This document shows, piece by piece, positions 1 through 6,438 of a DNA stretch of 12,996 nt. How positions within the stretch are numbered: the stretch's first letter is position 1; every line of letters begins with the position of its first letter. The stretch comes from Dehalococcoidia bacterium UBA4060 (GTDB lineage Bacteria; Chloroflexota; Dehalococcoidia; GIF9; UBA5629). The translations under genes were made by a program, and so were the position numbers. The stretch is from positions 1 to 12,996 of the forward strand of contig DFZI01000036.1 of the NCBI GenBank assembly GCA_002383665.1. Direction: 5' to 3'. The notes beneath the pieces were generated by a model. That model was not told the DNA's origin, did not search any database, and saw only the letters and a program-made list of their open reading frames with translations.

Positions 1-106
1 AGAAGTTGAATGAATCGAGAGAATTGGAAAAACTTTGATTGCAGCTACAAAATATGATAATATTCAGACTTAGTTGGTTTTATATAAAAAGGAGGGATAT
101 AAAAAC
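1..106 (+). promoter_or_regulatory. Leader region upstream of infC
   Basis: This stretch precedes the infC start. One frame is open from base 3 and ends at a TGA at 36-38, reading K-L-N-E-S-R-E-L-E-K-L. It could be the last codons of an upstream gene. thrS often sits before infC, but eleven residues cannot prove it. An AT-rich segment at 53-61 (TATGATAAT) resembles a -10 box. The nearest -35-like hexamer, TTGATT at 35-40, is only 15 bases from GATAAT at 56-61, so the promoter is weak. Bases 51-64 form a small palindrome (AATAT, GATA, ATATT). No L20-leader structure or terminator could be recognised in the 106 bases available. Confidence 0.3.
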
Positions 107-109
107 ATA
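91..109 (+). promoter_or_regulatory. infC: infC Shine-Dalgarno and AUA start codon
   Basis: A strong Shine-Dalgarno GGAGGG lies at 91-96. The first plausible initiator in the infC frame at a usable distance is ATA at 107-109, ten bases downstream. No ATG, GTG or TTG lies in frame between the ribosome site and the conserved N-terminus. The in-frame TTG at 74 lies upstream of this site and would translate through it. A non-AUG start of the AUN type is a known feature of IF3 genes, where IF3 proofreads against its own start codon and so limits its own synthesis. The choice is inferred from spacing and homology. Confidence 0.7.
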
Positions 110-715
110 TTTAAAGAACTGAATATAAATCATCGTATTCGTTGCAAAGAGGTAAGGTTGATTGGTGAGGATGGTGAGCAGATCGGTGTCGTAGCCACTG
201 ATAAAGCGTTGCAAATGGCGAATGAAAAAGGGCTGGATCTTGTTGAGGTAGCACCTACAGCCGTTCCACCGGTTTGTAAGATACTGGATTATGGTAAGTA
301 CAGATACGAACAGACCAAAAAAGAAAAAAAGGTACGCTTAGGTCAGCGGTCAGGCCTCCTGAAGGAGATCAGGGTAAGGCCCCAGGTAAAGGACCATGAT
401 CTTGATATAAAGATAAACCTGGCTAGAAAATTTGTATCAGAAGGAGATAAGGTTAAAGTATTAGTAGTTTTTCGGGGACGACAGATGGTGCATCCTGAGC
501 TGGGTATTAAAGTGTTGCAAAAAATTGCCGGTGATTTAAAGGGAGTGGCACAGCTTGATGGACAACCTATACACGAAGGCAGAATTATGAGTATGATATT
601 ATCGCCTGCCTCAAGCAAGCAGTTAGCGCCCAGGGAAACCAAAGAGGCCAGGGCAGGTAAGGAAGCACAGGATAATAAAGAAACAAAGGAAATAAAGGTC
701 AAGGAAACAGTTTAA
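107..715 (+). CDS. infC: Translation initiation factor IF-3
   Basis: IF3 binds the 30S subunit, prevents premature 50S joining and checks start-codon/initiator-tRNA pairing. From the ATA start the product has 202 residues and begins (M)FKELNINHRIR. This lines up with the usual short IF3 N-terminus before the conserved INxxIR-x-x-EVRLI segment. The N-terminal domain includes VEVAPTAVPPVCKILDYGKYRYEQ, a classic IF3 signature. A lysine-rich linker follows (QTKKEKK), then the C-terminal domain with KEIRVRPQVKDHDL and VFRGRQMVHPELG. After about residue 168 there is a Lys/Glu-rich low-complexity tail of some 34 residues, which makes it longer than the usual 170-180. The gene heads the operon, and its TAA directly abuts the rpmI ATG. 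Starting at TTG 74 would add 11 unconserved residues. Confidence 0.96.
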   Translation: MFKELNINHRIRCKEVRLIGEDGEQIGVVATDKALQMANEKGLDLVEVAPTAVPPVCKILDYGKYRYEQTKKEKKVRLGQRSGLLKEIRVRPQVKDHDLDIKINLARKFVSEGDKVKVLVVFRGRQMVHPELGIKVLQKIAGDLKGVAQLDGQPIHEGRIMSMILSPASSKQLAPRETKEARAGKEAQDNKETKEIKVKETV

Positions 716-913
716 ATGCCAAAACTCAAGACCCATAAGGGAGCTAAAAACCGATTTCGTTTTACGGGCACAGGCAAGATTATGCGTATGAAGCAAGGCA
801 AGAGCCATTTCAGACGTCGGAAGAAGGCCAGTGTCAAGGGTGTATTTGATGAGACTATCCCACTGCACAAAGCTGATGCAAAAAAGATCAAAAAGATATT
901 GCCTTATCACTAA
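716..913 (+). CDS. rpmI: 50S ribosomal protein L35
   Basis: L35 is a small basic protein of the large ribosomal subunit. The product has 65 residues, the normal family length. It has the typical start MPKLKTHKGAKNRF, a central run of basic residues (HFRRRKKAS), and the ending KKIKKILPYH. The ATG follows the infC stop codon with no gap. The only upstream ribosome-binding sequence is a weak AAGGA-like stretch inside the end of infC (about 700-705), so its translation is probably coupled to infC. In several bacteria L20 represses this gene at the RNA level. I saw no obvious L20 site, but such sites are structural and hard to judge by eye. Confidence 0.98.
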   Translation: MPKLKTHKGAKNRFRFTGTGKIMRMKQGKSHFRRRKKASVKGVFDETIPLHKADAKKIKKILPYH

Positions 914-916
914 ACC

Positions 917-931
917 GGGAGGGATCAATTG
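917..931 (+). promoter_or_regulatory. rplT: rplT Shine-Dalgarno with TTG start
   Basis: GGGAGGG at 917-923 lies five bases before a TTG at 929-931. The TTG opens directly into the conserved L20 N-terminus (SRVKGG), and no ATG lies nearby in frame. The strong ribosome site makes the TTG start convincing. Confidence 0.85.
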
Positions 932-1288
932 TCGAGAGTAAAAGGCGGGATTACAACCCGCAGACGACATAATAAAGTACTGGAGTTGACCAAAGGGCAC
1001 CATGGAAAACGCCATGCGTTATACAGGCATGCACATGAATCGATGCTTCATGCACTCGATTATGCCTATGTTCATCGCAGAGAACGTAAGGGCGATATGC
1101 GAAGATTATGGATTGTCAGGATCAACGCCGCTGCCAGGATGGGTGGCCTTACCTATAACCAATTCATAAATGGTCTGGACAGGGCCAATATTGAAATCAA
1201 CCGCAAGATGCTTGCGGATATTGCCGTTAAAGATCCTGCTAAATTTTCCTCACTGGTAAAGTTGGCAGCCGAAAAACTTAAAAGCTGA
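929..1288 (+). CDS. rplT: 50S ribosomal protein L20
   Basis: L20 binds 23S rRNA early in 50S assembly and, in studied bacteria, represses its own operon. The 119-residue product is of standard length. It has the expected basic N-terminal arm (SRVKGGITTRRRHNKVLELTKGHHGKRH) and the family signature RRLWIVRINAAARMGGLTYNQFI in the globular half. It starts with TTG, placed 5 bases after a strong Shine-Dalgarno and 15 bases after the rpmI stop. It lies between rpmI and pheS in one transcription unit. Confidence 0.98.
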   Translation: MSRVKGGITTRRRHNKVLELTKGHHGKRHALYRHAHESMLHALDYAYVHRRERKGDMRRLWIVRINAAARMGGLTYNQFINGLDRANIEINRKMLADIAVKDPAKFSSLVKLAAEKLKS

Positions 1289-1307
1289 CCGGCTCTGCTT
1301 ACCCGAA

Positions 1308-2345
1308 ATGCTTGACCAAATCGAAGAAGTTGTCTCGCAAGCTAATGCTGAATTGCAAAATATCTCCAGCTTTGAAGAGTTGGAAGCTTGGCGTATACGC
1401 TACCTTGGTCGAAAAAGCAAGTTGACCAGCATCCTGCGTTCATTGGGCGATGTACCCATCAGTCAAAGGAAAATGGTGGGTGCACGGGCTAACCAAGTTC
1501 GAAGTATTCTCGAAGAAAGTTACTCCTCCAGGAAAGCGACGATGGAGAGCAATGTTGCAGTCTCTCTGGAGCACGATAAGATAGATGTTTCCTTGCCTGG
1601 CGAGCCTTTCCAGATAGGACGTATTCATCCTACTACAAGGGCTATCAATGAAATCTGCGGTATTTTTAGCAGCATGGGCTTCCAGGTTGCCGAAGGTCCT
1701 GAAGTAGAATGGGAGTACTACAATTTTGACGCCCTTAACATGCCTCCCGATCACCCTGCCCGCGATGGCTTTGCTACTTTATGGGTTGATTACCATACTC
1801 CTACCGGAACCAGGCCAATGCTGATGCGGACGCATACTTCACCTGTGCAAATACGCAGCATGGAGAAGACCAAGCCACCCATTCGTATTATTTCACCGGG
1901 GCGTGTATACCGCTACGAGGCTACTGATGCAACACATGAATGGATGTTTTCCCAGGTGGAAGGGTTTGCTGTTGATACAAATATTACAATGGCGGATCTT
2001 AAAGGAATCCTCTTCGAGTTTGTACGCAGACTCTTTGGCCAGGATCGGAAATGCCGGTTCAGATGTGATTACTTTCCATTTGTAGAGCCCGGTGTGGAGA
2101 TAGCCATCGACTGCTTCATGTGTGGTGGTAAGGGTTGCCGCCTGTGCCAGAATAGCGGATGGATCGAAATACTGGGTGCTGGAATGGTGCACCCCGATGT
2201 GCTGAGGGGTTGTGGTATCGATCCTGAAGTGTATTCCGGCTTTGCCTTCGGCATGGGTGTGGAAAGGATACCTATACTTCGCTATGGAATCGATGATATA
2301 AGATTATTCTATTCCAACGATCTAAAGTTTCTGAATCAATTTTAG
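1308..2345 (+). CDS. pheS: Phenylalanyl-tRNA synthetase alpha subunit
   Basis: This is the catalytic subunit of the cytoplasmic (alpha-beta)2 enzyme that charges tRNA-Phe. It has 345 residues, a normal length. The first ~85 residues form the helical, coiled-coil tRNA-contacting arm. The class II core follows: GRIHPTTRAINEIC near 104, MPPDHPARD at 145-153, motif 2 around RIISPGRVYRYEATDATHEW (193-212), and motif 3 GFAFGMGVERIPILRYGIDDIRLFY (311-335). A cysteine cluster at C269, C272, C277 and C280 (CxxC-x4-CxxC) may bind a metal, and I believe it recurs in many bacterial PheS proteins. The ATG lies 19 bases after the rplT stop with no good Shine-Dalgarno, so translation may depend on the upstream gene. 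The next gene, pheT, starts 12 bases after its stop. Confidence 0.98.
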   Translation: MLDQIEEVVSQANAELQNISSFEELEAWRIRYLGRKSKLTSILRSLGDVPISQRKMVGARANQVRSILEESYSSRKATMESNVAVSLEHDKIDVSLPGEPFQIGRIHPTTRAINEICGIFSSMGFQVAEGPEVEWEYYNFDALNMPPDHPARDGFATLWVDYHTPTGTRPMLMRTHTSPVQIRSMEKTKPPIRIISPGRVYRYEATDATHEWMFSQVEGFAVDTNITMADLKGILFEFVRRLFGQDRKCRFRCDYFPFVEPGVEIAIDCFMCGGKGCRLCQNSGWIEILGAGMVHPDVLRGCGIDPEVYSGFAFGMGVERIPILRYGIDDIRLFYSNDLKFLNQF

Positions 2346-2357
2346 TAAAGGTGCTTG

Positions 2358-4760
2358 ATGAAAGTCCCTCTAAGCTGGTTAAAAGAATATGTCGATGTTG
2401 ATACCTCTTCCGAGGAATTAGCCCAGAAACTGACCTCAGCCGGGTTGGAAGTAGCTGACATCAAGGTTACTGGTGGTAGTTGGGATAAGATATATATCGG
2501 TCAGGTACTGGCCGTCAATCCTCATCCCAATGCTGACCGCCTCAGTTTGGCCACGGTAGACCTTGGCACCAGACAGTTAACCGTAGTCTGCGGTGCTCCC
2601 AACCTTACAACAGGCGATAAGGTTGCCTTCGCTTTGACGGGGGCCACATTGGTCAATGGCCATACTGGCAAGGTTGAAGAGCTTAAACCAGCCAGGATCA
2701 GGGGAGTCACCTCAGAGGGCATGATCTGTTCAGAAAAAGAGCTTGGTATAGCAGATAACCATGAGGGCATTCTGGTATTACCGCAAGAATATGAGATCGG
2801 CAAACTGCTGTCTGATTACCTGGGGGATGTCATATTCGATATCGAAGTTACTCCTAACCGTGCCGATTGTCTGTCAGTAATGGGTATTGCACGCGAGATT
2901 GCTGCCTTAACCGGGAAACCATTCAAAATGCCAGACCTGTCCTATCAGGAATCCGAAAAGACCGTTGAATCGATGGTGTCGGTGGAGATTCAGGCGCCTG
3001 ACCTGTGCCCTCGCTACTGTGCCACGGCGATTGAAGATATCAAGCTGGGCCCTTCGCCTAAGTGGATGCAGGACCGTCTGATAGCCTGTGGCATGAGGCC
3101 AATTGTCAATATCGTCGATGTGACCAACTATGTAATGTTGGAGTTCGGTCAGCCTTTACACTCATTTGATTACAGTCAGATCAAGGGTAAGAAGATTATC
3201 GTGAGGCGGGCATCTGAAGGCGAAACCATGTACACGCTGGATGAGCAAGAGAGGAAATTTACGTCTGATATATTATTGATAGCTGATGCTGAGCGTCCTG
3301 TGGCTGTAGCTGGCATAATGGGAGGTTTGGCCACAGAAGTCCGAGATTATACCAGGACTATACTGCTGGAATCAGCTAATTTCAGTCAGGCAGCGATCCA
3401 TAAAGGTGCCCTTGCTCTGAAGCTATCCAGTGAGGCCTCGTCCCGGTACGAGAAAGGTCTTAATCCAGAGCTGACTTATTATGCAGCTAAACGTGCTACG
3501 CAATTGATGGCACGGCTGGGCGCCGGGACCGTAGCTAAAGGCATTGTTGACTGCTATCCGGGCAGGACTGAGAAGAGGCCAGTGTCAATTGCAAGACGGG
3601 ATGTGAAGAGGTTACTGGGATTGGATCTCAGCCTTACAGAGATTGAAAAATGCCTGAGATCACTGGGGCTTGAATGCGAAAAACCAGAGACGGGTGTGAT
3701 ATATGCTTTCAAGCCATGGTGGCGCAATGACATCAATTGCACAGCAGACCTGGTCGAAGAGGTCGCCAGGGTGACTGGTTATGATAATATCCCACTGTCC
3801 ATGTTAAGCTCCTCATTACCCACAGGACAAGGCTCGCGCCTGTTTGCATTCAGACAGCAATTACGTGAGGTCATGGTTGCTATGGGCTTCCAGGAGATTA
3901 TCACTTACCCGCTTACCAGCCTTGAAGTGTTAAAGAAATTATCTGCCAAGAGCGAGATTGACGGAGTTGCCCCGCTTAAGCTGGAGAACTCGATGAGTCG
4001 GGAGCTTGAATACCTGCGTAACAATATACGTATGGGCGTGCTGTCGGTGATGGCACGCAACCAGAGAAACCGTGAAATCCACATACGTTTGTTCGAGATA
4101 AGCAAGGTCTTTATCCCACGAACAAGGGACCTGCCAAAAGAGAGTGAAATACTATGCGGATTGATAGACAGCGTTGTTCCCGATATATACTGGCAGGTAA
4201 AGCCCAAGCCGGCTGATTTCTATTTTGCCAAGGGCGTTGTTCAGGCGCTGTTGGCTCGATGCGGGATCTATGCTGACTATCTGCCCGGCGAGGATATGTC
4301 ATTAAATCCATCACGCAGTGCTGATATCATCTACAATAAAATGAAAATAGGCGTGGTCGGCGAGATACACCCCAGAGTGCTGGCCAATTTCGATATATCG
4401 GAAAAGGCCTTCATGTTTGAGCTGGATGTAGACAAGCTATTTACTATAGCTGGCAAGCAGCCAGTCTATAAGGCTGTTCCCAGGTATCCGAGTTTGGCAC
4501 GTGATATTGCGTTACTGGTAGACGCCGAAGTTACTTACGATAAAATAGTGACAGCTCTGAAAAAGTTCAACATTATCTCTGAGGTCAGATTGTTCGATCT
4601 TTATGAGGGCAAACAGGTGCCCGAAGGAAAGAAGTCCATGGCTTTCAGGCTTATCTACCAGGCTGGCGACCGTACGCTTAAGGATGAGGAGGTTGATGGA
4701 ATCCAGAAGCAGATTTTGGCCTTTCTCTCAAAAGAATTCGGGGCTACCCTGCGGTCGTAG
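2358..4760 (+). CDS. pheT: Phenylalanyl-tRNA synthetase beta subunit
   Basis: The beta subunit completes the PheRS heterotetramer. It carries tRNA binding and hydrolytic editing of Tyr-tRNA-Phe. The product has 800 residues, typical of the long bacterial form. In order, it shows the N-terminal MKVPLSWLKEYVD segment, an EMAP/OB-fold tRNA-binding domain (about 40-150), the DIEVTPNRADCLSVMGIAREIA segment (about 160-182), and the B3/B4 editing region (about 210-385). A B5 domain (about 400-475), a catalytic-like core (about 490-690) and a C-terminal FDX-ACB anticodon-binding domain starting near VPRYPSLARDIALLVD follow. I chose ATG 2358 over the adjacent TTG 2355 because MKVPLSWL is the conserved start. 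AAAGGTG at 2347-2353 serves as ribosome site. No strong terminator follows it. Confidence 0.98.
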   Translation: MKVPLSWLKEYVDVDTSSEELAQKLTSAGLEVADIKVTGGSWDKIYIGQVLAVNPHPNADRLSLATVDLGTRQLTVVCGAPNLTTGDKVAFALTGATLVNGHTGKVEELKPARIRGVTSEGMICSEKELGIADNHEGILVLPQEYEIGKLLSDYLGDVIFDIEVTPNRADCLSVMGIAREIAALTGKPFKMPDLSYQESEKTVESMVSVEIQAPDLCPRYCATAIEDIKLGPSPKWMQDRLIACGMRPIVNIVDVTNYVMLEFGQPLHSFDYSQIKGKKIIVRRASEGETMYTLDEQERKFTSDILLIADAERPVAVAGIMGGLATEVRDYTRTILLESANFSQAAIHKGALALKLSSEASSRYEKGLNPELTYYAAKRATQLMARLGAGTVAKGIVDCYPGRTEKRPVSIARRDVKRLLGLDLSLTEIEKCLRSLGLECEKPETGVIYAFKPWWRNDINCTADLVEEVARVTGYDNIPLSMLSSSLPTGQGSRLFAFRQQLREVMVAMGFQEIITYPLTSLEVLKKLSAKSEIDGVAPLKLENSMSRELEYLRNNIRMGVLSVMARNQRNREIHIRLFEISKVFIPRTRDLPKESEILCGLIDSVVPDIYWQVKPKPADFYFAKGVVQALLARCGIYADYLPGEDMSLNPSRSADIIYNKMKIGVVGEIHPRVLANFDISEKAFMFELDVDKLFTIAGKQPVYKAVPRYPSLARDIALLVDAEVTYDKIVTALKKFNIISEVRLFDLYEGKQVPEGKKSMAFRLIYQAGDRTLKDEEVDGIQKQILAFLSKEFGATLRS

Positions 4761-4866
4761 AATGGTCTACTATTGATTGGGCAGAAAAATGGTTAGTGGA
4801 AATTTTAGAGTAATATATAGATTATCTTCTTTCTCGCTGGGAAAGAAAGAGTGAAGGTAGAAAAAT

Positions 4867-6264
4867 ATGAGTAAGAATGTCTTGGACTGTTTTTTTAATC
4901 CTCGCAGTGTAGCCATTGTTGGAGCTACCAGTAATCCGATATCCAACAATTTTAACATGGTCAGGAATCTAATCAATTTGGGATATCAAGGTCATATTTA
5001 TCCTATAAACCCCAAAGAAGAATCTATCAACAACATTAAATGCTATAAAGCCATAGATGAGGTCGATGATTTTATAGATTTGGTGGTTATATCTGTATCA
5101 GTCCGCAATGTGCTGGATGTGATAAAAAGCCTGAATGGTCAAAAGGTAGGTGGCGTCGCGATAGTAACGGGTGGATTTTCTGAGACGGGAGAGGAAGGGC
5201 GGAAGTTGCAGGATGAAATTGCCACTATATTGAAACAGCAAGGTATACGGGCCATCGGACCTAACGCACTAAGCCCGATCAATAGTCGTGTTGGTATGGC
5301 TATTAGCTTCACAGAAATAAAAAGGCTCCCACCCGGGAATGTGTCATTTATTTTCCAATCAGGCATGTATGAGCCACGCTTCAATTGGATTGTCTCGGAT
5401 TTTCATCTCGGAATAGCCAAATTGATTGATCTGGGTAACAAGATGGATTTGACAGAGGTCGATATGTTGGAATACCTCATGCACGATGAAGATACGAAAG
5501 TGCTTTGTATACATTTGGAAGCTGTTAAGGGTGATGGTCGCAAATTTTTCGAACTGCTGCGTGAAGCCGTGAAATTCAAACCGGTGGTTGTGTTAAAAGG
5601 CGGTAGGACTGAGGCTGGAGCTAAGGCAGCTATGTCGCATACGGGATCGATAGCGATGGCCAATAACATTGTCTTTGATTCAGCTATGAATCAGGCTGGT
5701 GTGACTAGAGCGGACACTCTTGACGATTTTTTGTACTTAGCCAAAGCTTTTAGCTATCTGCCTTTACCACGGGGCAACCAGATTGCAGTGGCTACTTATC
5801 CCGGTGGTGAAGCTGTGCTAACTACGGATGCTTGCTCTCAGTATGGCTTGGTCATGGCAAAGCCAGGACGTGAAAGCTACGATAAATTGAAAAGCTCGTT
5901 TCCACCTTGGGAGATCAATCTCAATCCTTATGACTTAGGGGCGATCTCCCCTTTTCATCCACTACAAAATCATCATGAGGCTTATATCTTGGCTATGACA
6001 GAAGATGAAAATGTGGACTGTTTGGCGTTGGAGCTCCCCTATGATTTATGGCCGTTTAAATCTGTTGACTGCTGTTCTAAGTTTAGCATCGCCGCAGAAA
6101 GAGGCAAGCCACTGGCTATGTGGCAACTCGCTATGCTTAAGTTCAACGATGAGATCACTGAATATCTGGAGGAACATCGTATCCCAGTCTTTCCCTCCGC
6201 CGCCATTACTATTAAGTGCTTAGGTGCGTTGTACCAGTACAGGATGTGGAAGAAGACACATTGA
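4867..6264 (+). CDS. Acyl-CoA synthetase (NDP-forming) alpha-type subunit, CoA-binding
   Basis: This belongs to the ADP-forming acetyl/acyl-CoA synthetase family, which interconverts acyl-CoA, ADP and phosphate with free acid, ATP and CoA through a phosphohistidine. At 465 residues it matches stand-alone alpha subunits and lacks the ATP-grasp beta region. The N-terminal Rossmann CoA-binding domain reads FFNPRSVAIVGATSNP at 9-24 and HIYPINPK near 53-60. A second, succinyl-CoA-ligase-like domain contains GPNALSPIN, FQSGMYE and LGNKMDLTEVDMLEYL. AAMSHTGSIA places the expected phosphorylated histidine at His258. A third domain begins near residue 300 and includes NPYDLG. Deviations from the usual GPNCxG and SQSGALG motifs suggest a divergent member. 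GAAGG at 4853-4857 is its ribosome site. A 106-base gap separates it from pheT, so it is probably transcribed separately. The substrate cannot be told from sequence. Confidence 0.88.
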   Translation: MSKNVLDCFFNPRSVAIVGATSNPISNNFNMVRNLINLGYQGHIYPINPKEESINNIKCYKAIDEVDDFIDLVVISVSVRNVLDVIKSLNGQKVGGVAIVTGGFSETGEEGRKLQDEIATILKQQGIRAIGPNALSPINSRVGMAISFTEIKRLPPGNVSFIFQSGMYEPRFNWIVSDFHLGIAKLIDLGNKMDLTEVDMLEYLMHDEDTKVLCIHLEAVKGDGRKFFELLREAVKFKPVVVLKGGRTEAGAKAAMSHTGSIAMANNIVFDSAMNQAGVTRADTLDDFLYLAKAFSYLPLPRGNQIAVATYPGGEAVLTTDACSQYGLVMAKPGRESYDKLKSSFPPWEINLNPYDLGAISPFHPLQNHHEAYILAMTEDENVDCLALELPYDLWPFKSVDCCSKFSIAAERGKPLAMWQLAMLKFNDEITEYLEEHRIPVFPSAAITIKCLGALYQYRMWKKTH

Positions 6265-6373
6265 CTGGCTTGCTTGATTTTAGAAGGCACGTATCTCTTA
6301 ATCAACTTCGTAATAAATCCCAGCGGCAGAAGTGCTAAGCATCTATTTTTTCGGGAAGCTTATTTTATTGAGA

Positions 6374-6398
6374 AATGCTGGTCCCCTAAAACAGCATT
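6374..6398 (-). terminator. Possible weak terminator hairpin after proS
   Basis: The convergent gap at 6265-6438 contains a perfect 7-base inverted repeat, AATGCTG (6374-6380) and CAGCATT (6392-6398), with an 11-base loop. Read on the minus strand, the transcript leaving proS would form this hairpin and then enter an AT-rich but not pure-U stretch. The stem is short and the tail poor, so this is only a candidate. No convincing terminator for the plus-strand gene was seen. A T-run at 6346-6351 follows only a 4-base stem. Confidence 0.3.
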
Positions 6399-6438
6399 AT
6401 GTCCTATGGATTGAGGGCATGGATAAGTGATCACTATA

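Noticed and set aside
74..106. Longer infC from TTG 74
   Set aside because: The extension runs through the Shine-Dalgarno, has no ribosome site of its own and adds residues with no IF3 counterpart.
623..1015. 130-codon minus-strand open frame across rpmI and rplT
   Set aside because: It overlaps three well-conserved translation genes on the other strand, has no ribosome site and shows no family resemblance.
1289..1307. T-box or other leader before pheS
   Set aside because: Only 19 bases separate rplT from pheS, far too short for a T-box. The 95 bases before proS also lack T-box features.
4827..4847. Hairpin TTCTTTC / GAAAGAA upstream of 4867
   Set aside because: It is AT-rich, has no following U-run and lies next to the start codon. 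It probably reflects purine/pyrimidine-rich sequence, not a terminator or riboswitch.
6332..6351. Plus-strand terminator for the acyl-CoA synthetase subunit
   Set aside because: A six-T run exists at 6346-6351, but the preceding stem is only about four base pairs with a wobble pair, too weak to call.
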